NCBI GenBank assembly: GCA_943736015.1
Contig: OX031065.1
Span: 17,746,427 to 17,810,426, forward strand
Source: Tridacna crocea
Taxonomy: Eukaryota > Mollusca > Bivalvia > Cardiida > Cardiidae
DNA length: 64,000 bases
Direction of reading: 5' to 3'
In this document: positions 22,149 to 32,514 of the stretch, piece by piece
Layout of the letters: every line of letters begins with the position of its first letter
How positions within the stretch are numbered: position 1 is the first letter of the stretch
Translations under genes and position numbers: made by a program
The notes under the pieces: generated by a model
Told to the model about the DNA's origin: nothing
Database searches by the model: none
Seen by the model: only the letters and a program-made list of their open reading frames with translations

Positions 22149-22181
22149 AGATCAGACTGCACTGAACATGCAGTCTGATCT
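22149..22181. repeat. Hairpin of the 'GATCAGACTGCA' repeat
   Basis: 13-bp arms 'agatcagactgca' and 'tgcagtctgatct' with a 7-base loop. The word GATCAGACTGCA recurs near 37157 and 59214, so it marks a dispersed repeat. Confidence 0.7.
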
Positions 22182-23269
22182 TGAATCTGAACTGTCTTAT
22201 AAGGTTTGATCTTTGGGTTTGAAAACATAATACTGGAAAGGCTGTCTTTAAAATACTTAAATATTACCAAAGGCTGAGTTTAACAGCGGATTTAACAACT
22301 TGGGTCTGTGCAAAGAAACCTAATTCACTTATTTTGATTTCACTCCGTCAAAGAAAAACATGATTCTATTGAATACGAAACCGAAAGTAGGTTTAATCAT
22401 CAAACTCCTTACCTACGCTGAATACGATCTGTTCTTTAATGTGGCGTATTCATGGTCACATATTGTTCTCTGATCGATTACTGAAATATTCAAATCGCTT
22501 TGACGTTTAAAGTCTTACTTAGTCCTTCGTAATTACTTCGTGTATCTCTCCACATAGGCCTACTGTGATGAAAAGGAGACGATGAACTCTCGCGGTCACG
22601 TGACGAGAATTACAGATTTATACGCATTCCAAAAATAGCTATGACGCACCAAATGATCAAGGTACTCCCGGTACTCGCAATAAAAGACATGTGGTGCTGT
22701 CTGTTCCTTACAGATTATCTCTGATAGAGTAGTTAGATACTTCAGTCCTCATAGACATTTTCATTTATCACAAATGCACAGTTTGTAAGTTATCTACCAC
22801 AAAAAACTGACCTATTTGACGAATAATTACAAAACTAGATTTCATCTCGCAAACCGGAACTTGGGACAGGAAGCAGTACAAGGCCGGAGGTATGCTTACG
22901 TCACCCCATTGATCAGTACGATAACAATGAGAGCCTGTTTGTCCCGCAAACAGGTGACTCAAAAATGTATATCATCTGGCTCGTGGACGACGTATCGATT
23001 TCAATTTGGTACACGCCTATCGACTGATTAGATCATGACCTATTGTGTCTCCGGTTTTAAAAGACAGGGTAAGATCAAGGACTCGATAAAGTATTGCATA
23101 GTGTTAAACGTTCTTTTTAACATTATTCCTATTACATCAAGACGACCAGTGCACCTATCCACGCTTTTCTGGAGTTTTTAATAGCTTTTTTTCTTCTTTT
23201 GTCTGTAATGAAATGTTTTAAACAAAAACGAAAGGTTAAGGGAAAAAGAGTTTCTTGTTTTCTCGAGTA
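22182..23269. other. No confident gene
   Basis: Open frames on both strands at 22768-23031 have no recognised domain. No complete repeat seen. Confidence 0.35.
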
Positions 23270-23835
23270 AAGGAGCCGTCACACCATGACGTTCTGGTCA
23301 ACGTTTTCTGACGTTTGAGGAAACGTTGTTAGTCGCCCATGGTCGCTGGGATAGCGCCAGAAGAGCGTTGTGTGAACGCTAGTGAAAATCGGTGATCGTC
23401 AGTGATCGTCGGGAATCGGCGGGGAACGCTAGTCCGGAAAAAAAGTTTTGAACATGCACAGAAGTTCTCACTGACACCAACGTTCTTCAACGTTTAATGT
23501 GAAACGCTGAAGATCGTTAAAGAACGTTGTGGGACCTTTTACTAACGTTCATCGAGCATTGCACGCGTTCGGCTATCGCTAGTTACGGTAGCGTTACTTG
23601 GTTGTTACTAATCGTTTGCTTTGCAGTGAACGACTCACAGGCGACCTGTCAACGACCTTTGAACGGTCTCCTAGCGCACGCAGCGTGTGACTAAAGTGAA
23701 ACAAACGTCCTTTTTGCGTTCATTTAGCGTCAATCGAGCGTTTCCCGAACATCCATGCATATGGAGGTATCAGAACGATTGAAACGCTCAGAGAACGTTG
23801 ACCAGAACGTCATGGTGTGATGGCGCCTTAAAAAG
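23270..23835. mobile_element. ~560-bp inverted-repeat element dense in AACGTT/AACGCT words
   Basis: The ends are inverted copies for about 35 bp: 'gtcacaccatgacgttctgg' plus 'tcaacgtt' at left and its complement at right, inside a looser AAGGnGCC terminus. The interior repeats AACGTT, GAACGTT, AACGCT and GCGTT in both orientations and is clearly more GC-rich than its flanks. No open frame is convincing. A non-autonomous DNA transposon fits; the superfamily is not determined. Confidence 0.75.
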
Positions 23836-23998
23836 GAATTGGACAGACTTTTTTGACAATTTGAGGATAGACTGCTCTTTCGGGATAGTTGGTAGCCCTG
23901 AAAAGGGCTGTTTCGTGTTTTAAGGTTGTGCTTATACGCACAACCCCCAACTTTCCTGCAGGCTGGGCAGCTGCTTGCTGCCCGTCTCCTTACTCTCT

Positions 23999-24214
23999 TT
24001 AAGTCCTGAGCGTCAAGTCCGAAGCTGAGCGAAAATGGCGGTTCATCGTCATCATCCCAACATTTTCTGTCTCTGGAATGATAATTTTTTCCTTCTCTTC
24101 CTTGTTGACGGAGTCTGCTTTTTCTTTCATCAGATTTTCGAGCTGTTCGTTCACCCTCTGAAGATTTAACGAGAGGGTGCTATACGCTCTCGTTATGGTT
24201 TTAATCGACTTCCA
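23999..24214 (-). CDS. Orphan 3'-terminal exon, unknown protein
   Basis: On the minus strand 'catttaacag' (ending at 24215) can serve as splice acceptor. It is followed by 71 codons (WKSIKTITRAYSTLSL at the start) and a stop at 23999. The middle is charged and helical (NEQLENLMKEKADSVNKEEK), a likely coiled coil; the end reads MNRHFRSASDLTLRT. An in-frame stop lies within the putative acceptor, so the piece must be an exon or a chance frame. Codon use looks protein-like, but I do not recognise the family. Upstream exons were not found. Confidence 0.35.
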   Translation of the reverse strand, partial: WKSIKTITRAYSTLSLNLQRVNEQLENLMKEKADSVNKEEKEKIIIPETENVGMMTMNRHFRSASDLTLRT

Positions 24215-24370
24215 CTGTTAAATGTTTGGGACACAGTCACTGGCTTTTTCAGGTTTAAGGGAGGTTTGGCCTACTGTGGACGGAGGCAAAATAAGAGATT
24301 TTTAACGGCCACAAAGCTGTCCTTTATTCGTGAAAAAGTCACTTTCAATGACCATCTAGTTTACCTCAGA

Positions 24371-24500
24371 CAGCATTACGAAATGCATACCTTGTGTGTA
24401 AAAGAACAAAAGATACAGGGTCAGCCATGTTAACGTGGTATTAACCCCTCATGTCGATAATTACAGCAAAATAGCAATGTAGCGTTTATTCATGCAAATT
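24371..24500 (+). repeat. Direct duplicate of 55885-56010
   Basis: 'cgaaatgcatacc', 'aacaaaagatacagggt' and 'gataattacagcaaaatag' recur in the same order and orientation at 55885-56010. The two copies bracket the palindrome plus array block. Confidence 0.65.
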
Positions 24501-24520
24501 CAATCTCGTCTCGTTTCACC

Positions 24521-24890
24521 GGAAACATTGATGACTGAACTTGATATTAAGTTGATTTCAACAATTTTCGAACTTCCCGAATCTTCCCATTTTGCAACAG
24601 TAATTAAAATTATATTGAAGTGAAGAAGAGATATTACAGAATACTTCAAGACATTATAAATTTTAATCTTTTTAGAAGAAAAACGTGTTTTAGTCGATCA
24701 AAAAAAATCCCTTCTGAAATTCTATATGGCAGGCCGTTATCGGAAATCTTTGGGACCAGGTTATCGATAAATTCCAAGGGGAGTAATTCTTGCTCGACCT
24801 GCAGCCGAAAGTTGGGGATGGGAAACACTGATGACTGAACTTGATATTAAGTTGATTTCAACAATTCTCGAACTTCTCGAATCTGGGGCT
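24521..24890 (+). repeat. ~68-bp direct repeat pair
   Basis: 'gatgactgaacttgatatta' plus the following ~45 bp occurs at about 24529 and again at about 24828, roughly 300 bp apart. Confidence 0.8.
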
Positions 24891-25385
24891 GTCCCAAGCA
24901 ACCATTTTCGCTCTCTATTTTGGACTTGAATAGGACCAATATAGATCAAGATCAGACTTTGTTAGTAGTAACAGCAGCTCTTTAAAGGCAAACAAAGATT
25001 ACGTAATCGGTGGTAATCTTGACCTACTTTCGGCTATTGTGTTATTATATTTAGTAACTCATTTGCATATGAGGAGTTGTTGATGTGTCATGGGTATTCG
25101 CGGTGAATATGGTGAGTCCGCCATTTGGATGAGGATCGGTCATATTGGATAAGCCATGGCGGATTAGGATCAGTATACAGAGCTGACATGTATACCTCGT
25201 GCTGGTAAGTAATCGCGGGCATTGAGGATCAGGCCCTTTCCTTACCAGACGATAAAAAATTTATTAATTTACCTGCAGTGCCCTGGTCAAAGTGTGGATA
25301 GGGATCGGCCATGTTGGATCAGGATCAATATACAGAGCTGACGTGTATATTTCGTTGAGGGTCAGGCCCTTTCCTTACAAGACAA

Positions 25386-25416
<31 letters not shown>

Positions 25417-25497
25417 ATGAATTTACCTCTCTCCGATGTGCACTCCCCAAGGTCCTATTCTCAAATGAGGCATTTAGTCCAGAACAGATTCTAAGGT

Positions 25498-25708
25498 GTG
25501 GTGTCCGTGGTCGTGAGGTAGAGCGTCGGCCTCATAACCTAAGGGTCCTGAATTCGATACCTGGGAGCGGGTGTCAACTTTGGGATTTTTCATTGGCCCA
25601 CACATTCGGCGCGAGTACTGGTGTAGTTCCCAGGATGCAAAATCGAGAGAGATTAATATAAGTTGTAAGAACTTGTTTCTCAATCGATGTAAAATAAATA
25701 TGTTTAGG
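25498..25708 (+). mobile_element. tRNA-derived SINE inserted in the left palindrome arm
   Basis: Flanked by the 6-bp duplication TAAGGT (25492-25497 and 25709-25714). The right arm has the empty site ('tctaaggtagaatg' on the complementary strand). The head has an A-box-like 'tggtcgtgaggtagagc' and B box 'gaattcgatacc', with CAT in the anticodon position (tRNA-Met-like). Confidence 0.8.
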
Positions 25709-25789
25709 TAAGGTAGAATGATGCGCGTGCGCAAAGCTATATTTAGATATGTGATCATCAACTATATTTAGTCATTACATCAGCTATAA

Positions 25790-26150
25790 TAGGGAAGATC
25801 CGAACAATGGTCTTTTGTTAATGTCACCATACTGTTTGGTTCTGTTTATTTTGTGACGGAAGTACGAACAATGATCTATTCAACTGTCATAGTTAATCCC
25901 CTAACAAAGGCCCACAAGGCAGAACATTGGTCTTTTGTTAATGTCACCATACTGTCTGGCTTTGTTTATTTGGTGACGGAAGTACGAACAATGGTCTATT
26001 CAACATTTAAAGTTAATCCCCTAACAAAGGCCCAAAAGACAGAACATTGGTCTTTTGTTAATGTCACCATACTGTCTGGTTTTGTTTATTTGGTGACGGA
26101 AGTACGGACAATGGTCTATTCCACAGTCAAACTTAACCCCCTTTTCAAGT
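25790..26150 (+). repeat. 120-bp minisatellite (VTEVRT unit), left arm
   Basis: About three units, each 120 bp, ending in 'ttatttggtgacggaagtac'. Because 120 is a multiple of three, one frame stays open over all units and reads a 40-residue repeat beginning VTEVRTMVYSTVKVNPLTKA. The same unit recurs on the other strand throughout 41.4-55.1 kb. Confidence 0.85.
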
Positions 26151-26359
26151 CATTAACGTGTCTGGCTTCTGTTAACATGGGACCGGAAGATCAGACAATA
26201 GCTTATTCAACAAAAAAAAACCTTGAGCTTATACCCCTAAAACGGATTGAAATTCAGCCAGTCATAATCAGGGATTTTCGACCAATCACGGAATTGATTC
26301 AATCCAAAATAGGGTCCAGACGTAAGTATGGGATCATTCTTCAAGATGAAGTTTACCAT

Positions 26360-26728
26360 ATAATATCACCATTATCTCCCGCTAGATGGCATTCTATAAA
26401 TACTAATTCTATCTAATTTGGGCATCCTGGGTACAGAACCGAACCAACTTTCCTACGCGACAACCGTTACTTTGAATTTCAAACTAAAATAAACGTTTAG
26501 TCAATAAAACGCTATCTCATGCAATTCACTCAGCTATTATCAGCAGTTTAGAGAAATCTGAAGCTTAAGCAGGTCTCATTTCTCATAAAACGTATTGATA
26601 AAAGCTGTTTTCTACATTGCTGCTTTATAGAACGTAATATTACAGTCTGTCCGCTTTTGGGGCTAGTGATACGTCATATAAGACGAATCTTCGAAGAATC
26701 TGACATTGCGCAGACAACGATCATATCA
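26360..26728 (+). mobile_element. Left-arm-only insertion carrying the 1930-2225 repeat
   Basis: The mirror position in the right arm (about 42965) joins 'gaagtttac' and 'atcacacattgg' directly. The extra ~370 bp here include the 26412-26730 repeat. Exact ends and target duplication could not be fixed. Confidence 0.6.
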
Positions 26729-27074
26729 CACATTGGAGAAGCATTTGTACCATCCAGAATATTTTCAGTATGCATCAGTATTTATTAATCAACAGATTAT
26801 GATGTCAAGTGTCAAATATTCCATCCAAAACCCTACCGGAAATAAGATCGAAAAAGAAAGACATTATTTTGAAAAACCAATTTGATAAGATGATAGGATG
26901 GATTGGATATGGTGCTGAAAGTTTCAGAGTAAAAGTAGTGTGCAAAAAGCTGAAAAACACATGGATGCTAGTTACGGCTTGCCCTATCTGAAGATAATAT
27001 AAATAAAATGTATTTGTTTGTTTGTATTAGAATGGGGAGAATAGTTTGAGAATAAATGTGTCTGAAATATTGAT

Positions 27075-27475
27075 ATTAATGGAAGCAAATTTACATGTTA
27101 TTGGAAGCAAATTTGCATGTTACTGGATGTAAAATTCAATCTTATTGGAAGCACATTTGCCTGTTACTGGAACCTGTTTTTGCAAATTTACATTGAAATA
27201 TATAGGGAAAACTGCATTAAATTTTTGATGTTACTGGACGCAAATTTACACGTTATTGAAAGCAAATTTGCATGTAACTGGATGTAAAAATCAGTGTTAT
27301 CGGAAGCAAATTTGTATGTTACTGGATGTAAAATTCAGTGTTAATGGAAGCAAATTTGCCTGTTACTGGAACCTGTTTTTGCAATTTTACATTAAAATAT
27401 ATAGGGAAAACTGGATTCATTTTTTGATGTTATCGAACGCGAATTTACACGTTATTGGAAGCATCATGATGTAAA
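27075..27475 (+). repeat. ~30-bp minisatellite, left arm
   Basis: Units vary around 'gttattggaagcaaatttgc' and 'gttactggatgtaaaattca', with a longer spacer ('aaatatatagggaaaactg') recurring. The right-arm counterpart is 41940-42620. Confidence 0.85.
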
Positions 27476-27479
27476 ATAG

Positions 27480-28080
27480 AAAGAAAATCAATTCATCCCA
27501 CTTTAAAGCAATTGATCAAGTGACTCTGGCAAGATTGGACAAGCACTCCACCCATTAAATGCCTAGTGCCCATTTATATCACTGATCATTATGCAAAACC
27601 GAAAAAAAATCAATTCGTTCCCCTTTAAAGACAAAATATTAAATGGTTCTAACACGATTGGACAAAACCCTATCACCCCTTTAAGACCCGGTACCCATTT
27701 ATATCATTGATTATGATGTGAAAGCGAACAAATCAAGTCGTCCCCTTTAAAACAATTGATTAAATGAATCTAGCAGGATTGGACAAGACACCACTCCTTT
27801 AAGGTTCGGTACCCATTTATATGTATTTCATTGATTATGATGCAAAAAGCGGAAATTCATGTCGAGCCCATTTAAAGCAAGAAATTAAATGATTCTAACA
27901 AGATTGAACAAGACCATCTCGCCCCTTTTAGGTTCAGCACCCACTTATATGAATTTCATTGATTATAATGCAAAAGCGGAAAATCAAGTCGTCCCACTTT
28001 AAACCAATAGATTCAGTGACTGTAACAAGATTGGACAAGACCCTCATCCATTTAAAGTCCAGTGCCCATTGATATGTCAA
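27480..28080 (+). repeat. ~117-bp tandem array, left arm
   Basis: Each unit contains 'cattgattatgatgcaaaag', then 'gtcgtcccctttaaa', then 'aagattggacaagacc'. About five units. The right-arm counterpart is 40105-41160. Confidence 0.85.
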
Positions 28081-29640
28081 TGTTTTTTGACTTGAGATCG
28101 GATTAAGATAACTTATAAATGGAGCTGGCCAATGTTTACATACATATTTAAAGAAACCGTAGTAACGGATTAAATTTTGTAAAAATGTAAGATTTTAGTC
28201 GAAAGTTATAGGAGTTGTTTCCTTCAGCAATTAAATAATTTTTTTCTCATCATTGGAAGCTTGTAGAAAGTAAAGCCGTGTAATGATAAACCTAATTCTA
28301 GGAAATGTAAGCAAAGGCGCCCATTTCTAAGACAATCAAGCAAAGAAACCGATATTCAACTCTTTCTTTCATTTTGTGACAGTTTTATGCACTTTGAGAT
28401 AACCCTGCCAAATCATACATGGCATTCTAGTCTTTCATTTTGACTCCTCTCATTGTCTTTCAATTTCCAGGATCAAAACTCATTTGCATAGAAATATCGA
28501 ATTTTTTATTTGCAGTCAGATCGAATCGATTTAGGTATCACTGGAATGGCCTTGTCACACTGATGAAGAATAGTATAGTATAGTTTAGTGGGTGTCACTT
28601 GAATGACAACGGATATACAAGGGTTAAAGTTTTGGGAGATACACGCTTTTGGCATCCACTGGCACCAAAATGACTCAAATCTGTATTAATTGACCGTATT
28701 TTATGTTCTTGGTGTCTATCCACGATAATTTTTTATCAGGAATTCAAATTTGAAGTCAAACTTTATTTACGTAAAGATCATAGCAAGATCTTAAATTTGC
28801 CTGAAGGATTTCAGATACGTTATTAATGCACAAACTTTAAAAAAAATAGCTAAAATCGTTGTTTATGAACCGATTTTCCTGATCTTGGTGTCTAATTGTA
28901 TTAACATTTGCTCAGAAATCCATTTATGACGGTAACGAATACATTTTGGTGAGATGATGGCCAAAAATGACGCCATTTTCTATAAAAAATTCAATAGGCG
29001 ATCAGCACTACTGACTTCTGACAGGACGACACGGGCCAAATCTTTTGAAAATACCCTCGTAGATTATGATGAGATGTTCGAAAATTTAGACACGATAGGC
29101 ACAGGGCCATAACATAAGCTAGTTGACCTTAGATCAGTGGAGCTAAAACTTAGGAGTGTAAATAATAGGTTGAATATATTATACGAGATACTCTCAAACC
29201 AGACTGTTGCTACTCCATTACATGAAATAAATAAAACTTACCTATATAATGCCCGCTACCCCCACTCCATATCAAAACTTTCCTTATATTAGAAATATCC
29301 ATAACACTTTTTCCAAGAAATAGGCATTTTGTCCCACAAATATAATCCATTATCATTGTCCTGATAGAGAAAGTTAGATAAATATAATTATATGTCTAGT
29401 CTAAAATGACCTGGACAAGTAATATCGAACTTCTACAAGTTCGCACATGAAGTGAACTCCCTATTCGGGTTCATTTGTTTTCTGTTGTCAATGTTTTTGA
29501 CTTGAGATCGGATTAAGATAGCTCATAAAGGCAGCTGGCTAATGCTTACATAAAGATTTATAATAACCTTAGTAACGGATAAGATATTGTAAAAATTTAA
29601 CATTTTAGTCGAAAGTTATGGGAGTTGTTAACTTTAGTAA
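28081..29640 (+). other. Arm sequence without recognised gene
   Basis: Contains two related blocks that start near 28085 and 29490 with 'tttttgacttgagatcggat' and continue ~150 bp, an internal direct duplication kept in the right arm (40100 and 38640). No exon was recognised between them. Confidence 0.5.
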
Positions 29641-29725
29641 TGAAATGACTTTTTTAGCATTCTAACCTTGTAGAAAGTAAAGCTGTTTACTAATAAGCCT
29701 AATTCTAGGAGATGAAAGCAGTAGC

Positions 29726-29915
29726 ACCAAATTCTGGCTAGAAGGGGGTGTGATGCAGTTGAAAATCGAGTCCGAATGTCGGGTTTCTTTTTTTTTTAAA
29801 CGTATCAAATTCCAGTTAGTGCCTACCAGAAAAGGCCTGACTAGTATAAAGGATTGAAAGAGCACGTGTCAGAGATTGAGAAAACCTTACCCGAATGGTG
29901 TCCTGTGACCTAAAA
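29726..29915 (+). pseudogene. PC4-like segment, degenerate (left arm)
   Basis: 'gtgcctaccagaaaaggc' encodes VPTRKG, matching the conserved VPIRKGSC step of the PC4-like gene at 31115-31577. 'gagattgagaaaaccttacc' encodes the EIEKTLP-type end. Frameshifts and small deletions break the frame. The mirror copy lies at 33110-33325. Confidence 0.5.
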
Positions 29916-30125
29916 AGTGATCATTTTAGTTAGATGGTGGCGTTACAATGCTTGTAATGCAACCCTAACGGTTTCATAAATTGGTGAAACCGTGTTCTAA
30001 AAATGACAGCCAATGACGTTCCGTTTCTTAAAATAACCAATAATCGCTGACACTGAATACCAAAAAATAAAGAAAAACAAAACACTAGATATTCTCACTC
30101 AGTCAGATGTTGCTGAAAAAATAAC

Positions 30126-30578
30126 ATGGATCAGAGCAATTCTATCATAGTCGATAGATTATTCAAGTCAGATATGATAATTAACGAGGACCGACTACAG
30201 ACCTTTGAAGATTGGTCGAAACAAATTAAACCGGATAAATGGTCATTAGCTAAAGCGGGGTTTTACTACACCGGAAATATGGACAAAGTCATTTGCTTTG
30301 CGTGCGGGGTTAACGTCATGTCTTGGGAACCGACGGACGATCCTTTGGAAGAACACGAGAAATTGTCTCCATCCTGTATATACTTGAAAATGACAGGTTA
30401 CAAAAGCAACGATAAGAACTTGTGTGAACCTGCAGGTAATTTTAATATTGATAGAAAAAATGAGCAAAGGACGCAAGGGGAGCCAGACACCATTTTGCTC
30501 AAGGCAACCCAAAAGAATACAAACAATTATAAAAAATTAAACCAAACATTGGAAAAGACTTACCCGTCCAGAGTGTAA
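30126..30578 (+). CDS. Single-BIR inhibitor-of-apoptosis-type protein (left arm, intact ORF)
   Basis: 150 codons. The BIR spans about residues 23-86: R23, F27/W30, LAKAGFYYTG (41-50), then zinc ligands C57, C60, H77 and C84 in the canonical C-x2-C-x16-H-x6-C spacing, with WEPTDDPLEEHEKLSPSC. BIR domains bind caspases or IAP-binding-motif proteins; IAPs block cell death and are used by host and by some large DNA viruses. There is one BIR and no RING, so it is shorter than typical cellular IAPs. After residue ~118 the product reads into a segment that the right arm separates by ~490 bp. That 3' part resembles a PC4-like C-terminus, so this may be a deletion-made fusion. It sits in a palindrome arm, not in a host gene context. 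Confidence 0.85.
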   Translation: MDQSNSIIVDRLFKSDMIINEDRLQTFEDWSKQIKPDKWSLAKAGFYYTGNMDKVICFACGVNVMSWEPTDDPLEEHEKLSPSCIYLKMTGYKSNDKNLCEPAGNFNIDRKNEQRTQGEPDTILLKATQKNTNNYKKLNQTLEKTYPSRV

Positions 30579-30812
30579 AATAGATGAACTGAGTAAGAAG
30601 CTGAAAATGATATTTCCTAGGACAAAAATGTCATTTGTGATATAACTGCTTATCCGGTTGTCTATGTAATAAACTGCAAAAACATGTTTTGGGCACGTTA
30701 TCTATGTTCAAATCATGACGAAAATGACTTATTAGCCAATCTGACAGTGGTTCTAAAATTAGACAACCAATTAGGTGCAAGAGGAAGTGGACCAATCAGA
30801 AGAGACTCTTTA

Positions 30813-30924
30813 GTATGACTCTACAAACGGTCGAGGGGGACCAGTCGCCTCTTGTTCAAAGTTTAGAAAGATATTTATGTATTTGGCGACTGGTCCCCTT
30901 CGCCTGTTTGAAGAGTCATACTGA
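30813..30924. mobile_element. Small foldback at the palindrome centre
   Basis: 'agtatgactctacaaacggt' plus 'cgagggggaccagtcgcc' faces its near complement ending at 30924, with a ~36-bp loop. It lies at the inner end of the left arm. Confidence 0.8.
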
Positions 30925-31114
30925 ATGGTTTCTTCTCAGTGGTACACTCCGTATATGTTTTATACCCCAATCTGACAGTCGGTTATCGTTTCTATATTTA
31001 AGGGGGCATGAATAACACTTTGCAGAAAATGAAGAACCTTTAAAGAAAATTATTGCATTATTTTACAAAACAACCCAAGACAGAGTATAAAGACGATTAT
31101 CATTTTGCTCCTAA

Positions 31115-31577
31115 CTAATTCATTTGATTATTCTGCAAGTAACAGGGTACCACACTATCCAATTCGGGTGAGTCTTTTCCAGTGTTTGGTATTAGTTGTT
31201 TTAATCGATTGTATTCTTTGGGTCTTAAACAGCTGCCTTTCCTGATGGGCACAACTTCTTCATTCGATTTACAGTACTGTCTTAAATCTACACAAACGCT
31301 ACTTTCGTCAACACTGTAATATAAATTACCCAAAGTGTGATATCCGAACATTACTTTATTTTGGAGGGATTTGTCAACATATTCTAATTGATTTACTAGG
31401 TTCTTCCAACGCATTATAGTTAAGTTTGTTCTTTTTTTTTGTAGGTTTTGTCATCTTTCTGATATCGAATCTAAGCTCCCCCTTTCCATTCACTGACCTG
31501 TACGTAGCAATTGGTACCAAGATTGAGTTTGCATATGGTGTTTTCCATGTTTCAGTTGGGGAACTTTTTTTTGGCAT
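31115..31577 (-). pseudogene. PC4-like (SUB1/p15-type) gene in palindrome spacer, frameshifted
   Basis: The upstream frame (31577 down to 31374) reads a 67-residue product with GELRFDIRKM. The downstream frame (31414 down to 31115) carries a PC4-like domain at residues 22-76: MFGYHTLGNLYYSV, VCVDLRQY, VVPIRKGSCLRPKEYNRLKQ. This follows the order of PC4/SUB1 (strand pair, 'DIREY', 'KPGRKGISL', 'QWNQLKEQI'), a single-stranded DNA-binding transcription coactivator. The frames overlap at a run of nine A (minus strand, near 31427-31435), so one indel there, a sequencing error or frameshifting could join them. It is flanked on both sides by inverted BIR copies. Confidence 0.65.
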
Positions 31578-31964
31578 ACAAACTAGTTACAAGGTATTTT
31601 ATAGATCAGAGTCTCTTCTGATTGGTCCACTTCCTCTTGCACCTAATTGATTGTCTAATTTTAGAACCACTGTCTGATTGGCTAATAAGTCATTTTCGTC
31701 ATGATTTAAACATAGATAACGGACCCAAACATGTTTTTGCAGTTTATTACATAGACAACCGGATAAGCAGTTATATCACAAATGACATTTTTGTCCTAGG
31801 AAATATCATTTTCAGCTTCTTACTCGGTTCACTTAAAAATTCTAAAAAAGTCATATATCATAATTGAACGTTTTGTTCAATTCAAAGCGTTTGACACAGT
31901 GTTTTTCTGTGTCAGGTTGATTCAAACAATTTTGTATTACATTATACATAACTCGCTCTATTTT

Positions 31965-32068
31965 ACACTCTGGACGGGTAAGTCTTTTCCAATGTTTGGT
32001 TTAATTTTTTATAATTGATTGTATTCTTTTGGGTTGCTTTGAGCAAAATGGTGTCTGGCTCCCCTGGT
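31965..32068 (-). pseudogene. 3' tail of BIR-downstream gene (right arm)
   Basis: Matches the last ~35 codons of the left-arm BIR ORF (ending TYPSRV). It lies after a possible acceptor 'ctcaccag' and resembles the C-terminal helix of the PC4-like gene (YNRLKQLI versus YKKLNQTL). It may be the end of a PC4-like gene whose front is missing. Confidence 0.4.
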
Positions 32069-32079
32069 GAGGGAATAGC

Positions 32080-32247
32080 CTAGGCTTCTTGATCCTGTAA
32101 CCATTTGCGAATTCTATGCCCTTTAATTTTAAATTTACCCTCTGGTTTGACATACTTATATAGTTTTTCTGGGCCGCTTAAACCATCAGGGGATTTGGGG
32201 TTGAAATAAAGAAGAGATAAATAATTTTCCACTTTGACATGTTTTTA
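32080..32247 (-). pseudogene. Integrase N-terminal fragment, Polinton/Ginger type
   Basis: About 54 open codons on the minus strand: VENYLSLLYFNPKSP, then GLSGPEKLYKYVKPEGKFKI, then HRIRKWLQDQEA and a stop. This order (Y-x-P, 'G-x-x-KLY', K-G-K-x-x-I, 'I-x-x-WL-x-x-Q') is what I recall for N-termini of retroviral-type integrases in Polinton/Maverick, Ginger and F54H12.3-like proteins. The catalytic core is absent. The segment exists only in the right arm, between the BIR and its tail. If right, it says the block was a mobile element. Confidence 0.5.
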
Positions 32248-32514
32248 TTTGACCACAAATGTAATGCATTCTTACAAAACTTCAGGGTCTATTTTCCTCT
32301 AAATACAAGTTTATAACGTCAATCAGTCTCTCAGCACCCTCTCTGGCTTCTTATCTTTGCTGTCAATATCTCCACCACTGCTCAAAGTCTTTCATCAACG
32401 TAGACAAAACAAATAAAAGCCCAAACATGTTTAATGCCTTACAAACAAATTACTTCCAGTAACAGTGTGTGACCTAAATCCTCCAAATCCGATTGATGGT
32501 AAACTTTTATTGTT

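Larger units (their letters stand above)
24965..30811 (+). repeat. Left arm of a giant imperfect palindrome
   Basis: Collinear and inverted relative to 31609-44012. Anchors (left to right arm): 25062 with 43917; 26800 with 42880; 28085 with 40100; 29255 with 38875; 30300 with 32740; 30790 with 31630. Arm differences include a SINE (25498-25708) and ~370 bp near 26360-26725 only in the left arm. Right-arm-only segments are about 5.1 kb, 1.2 kb, 490 bp and 135 bp. Single-base differences are frequent, which argues against a trivial assembly mirror. Confidence 0.9.

Noticed and set aside
25853-26416. 187-residue secreted or structural repeat protein
   Set aside because: The frame follows the 120-bp minisatellite and runs into palindrome sequence; no start context or homology supports translation.
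27075-27475. CRISPR-like array
   Set aside because: Units are contiguous degenerate repeats without unique spacers, in animal DNA, with a mirror copy in the other palindrome arm.
30126-30578. Complete host IAP gene
   Set aside because: Single BIR, no RING, no introns, and mirrored in a repeat arm; it is better read as element cargo or a retained fragment.
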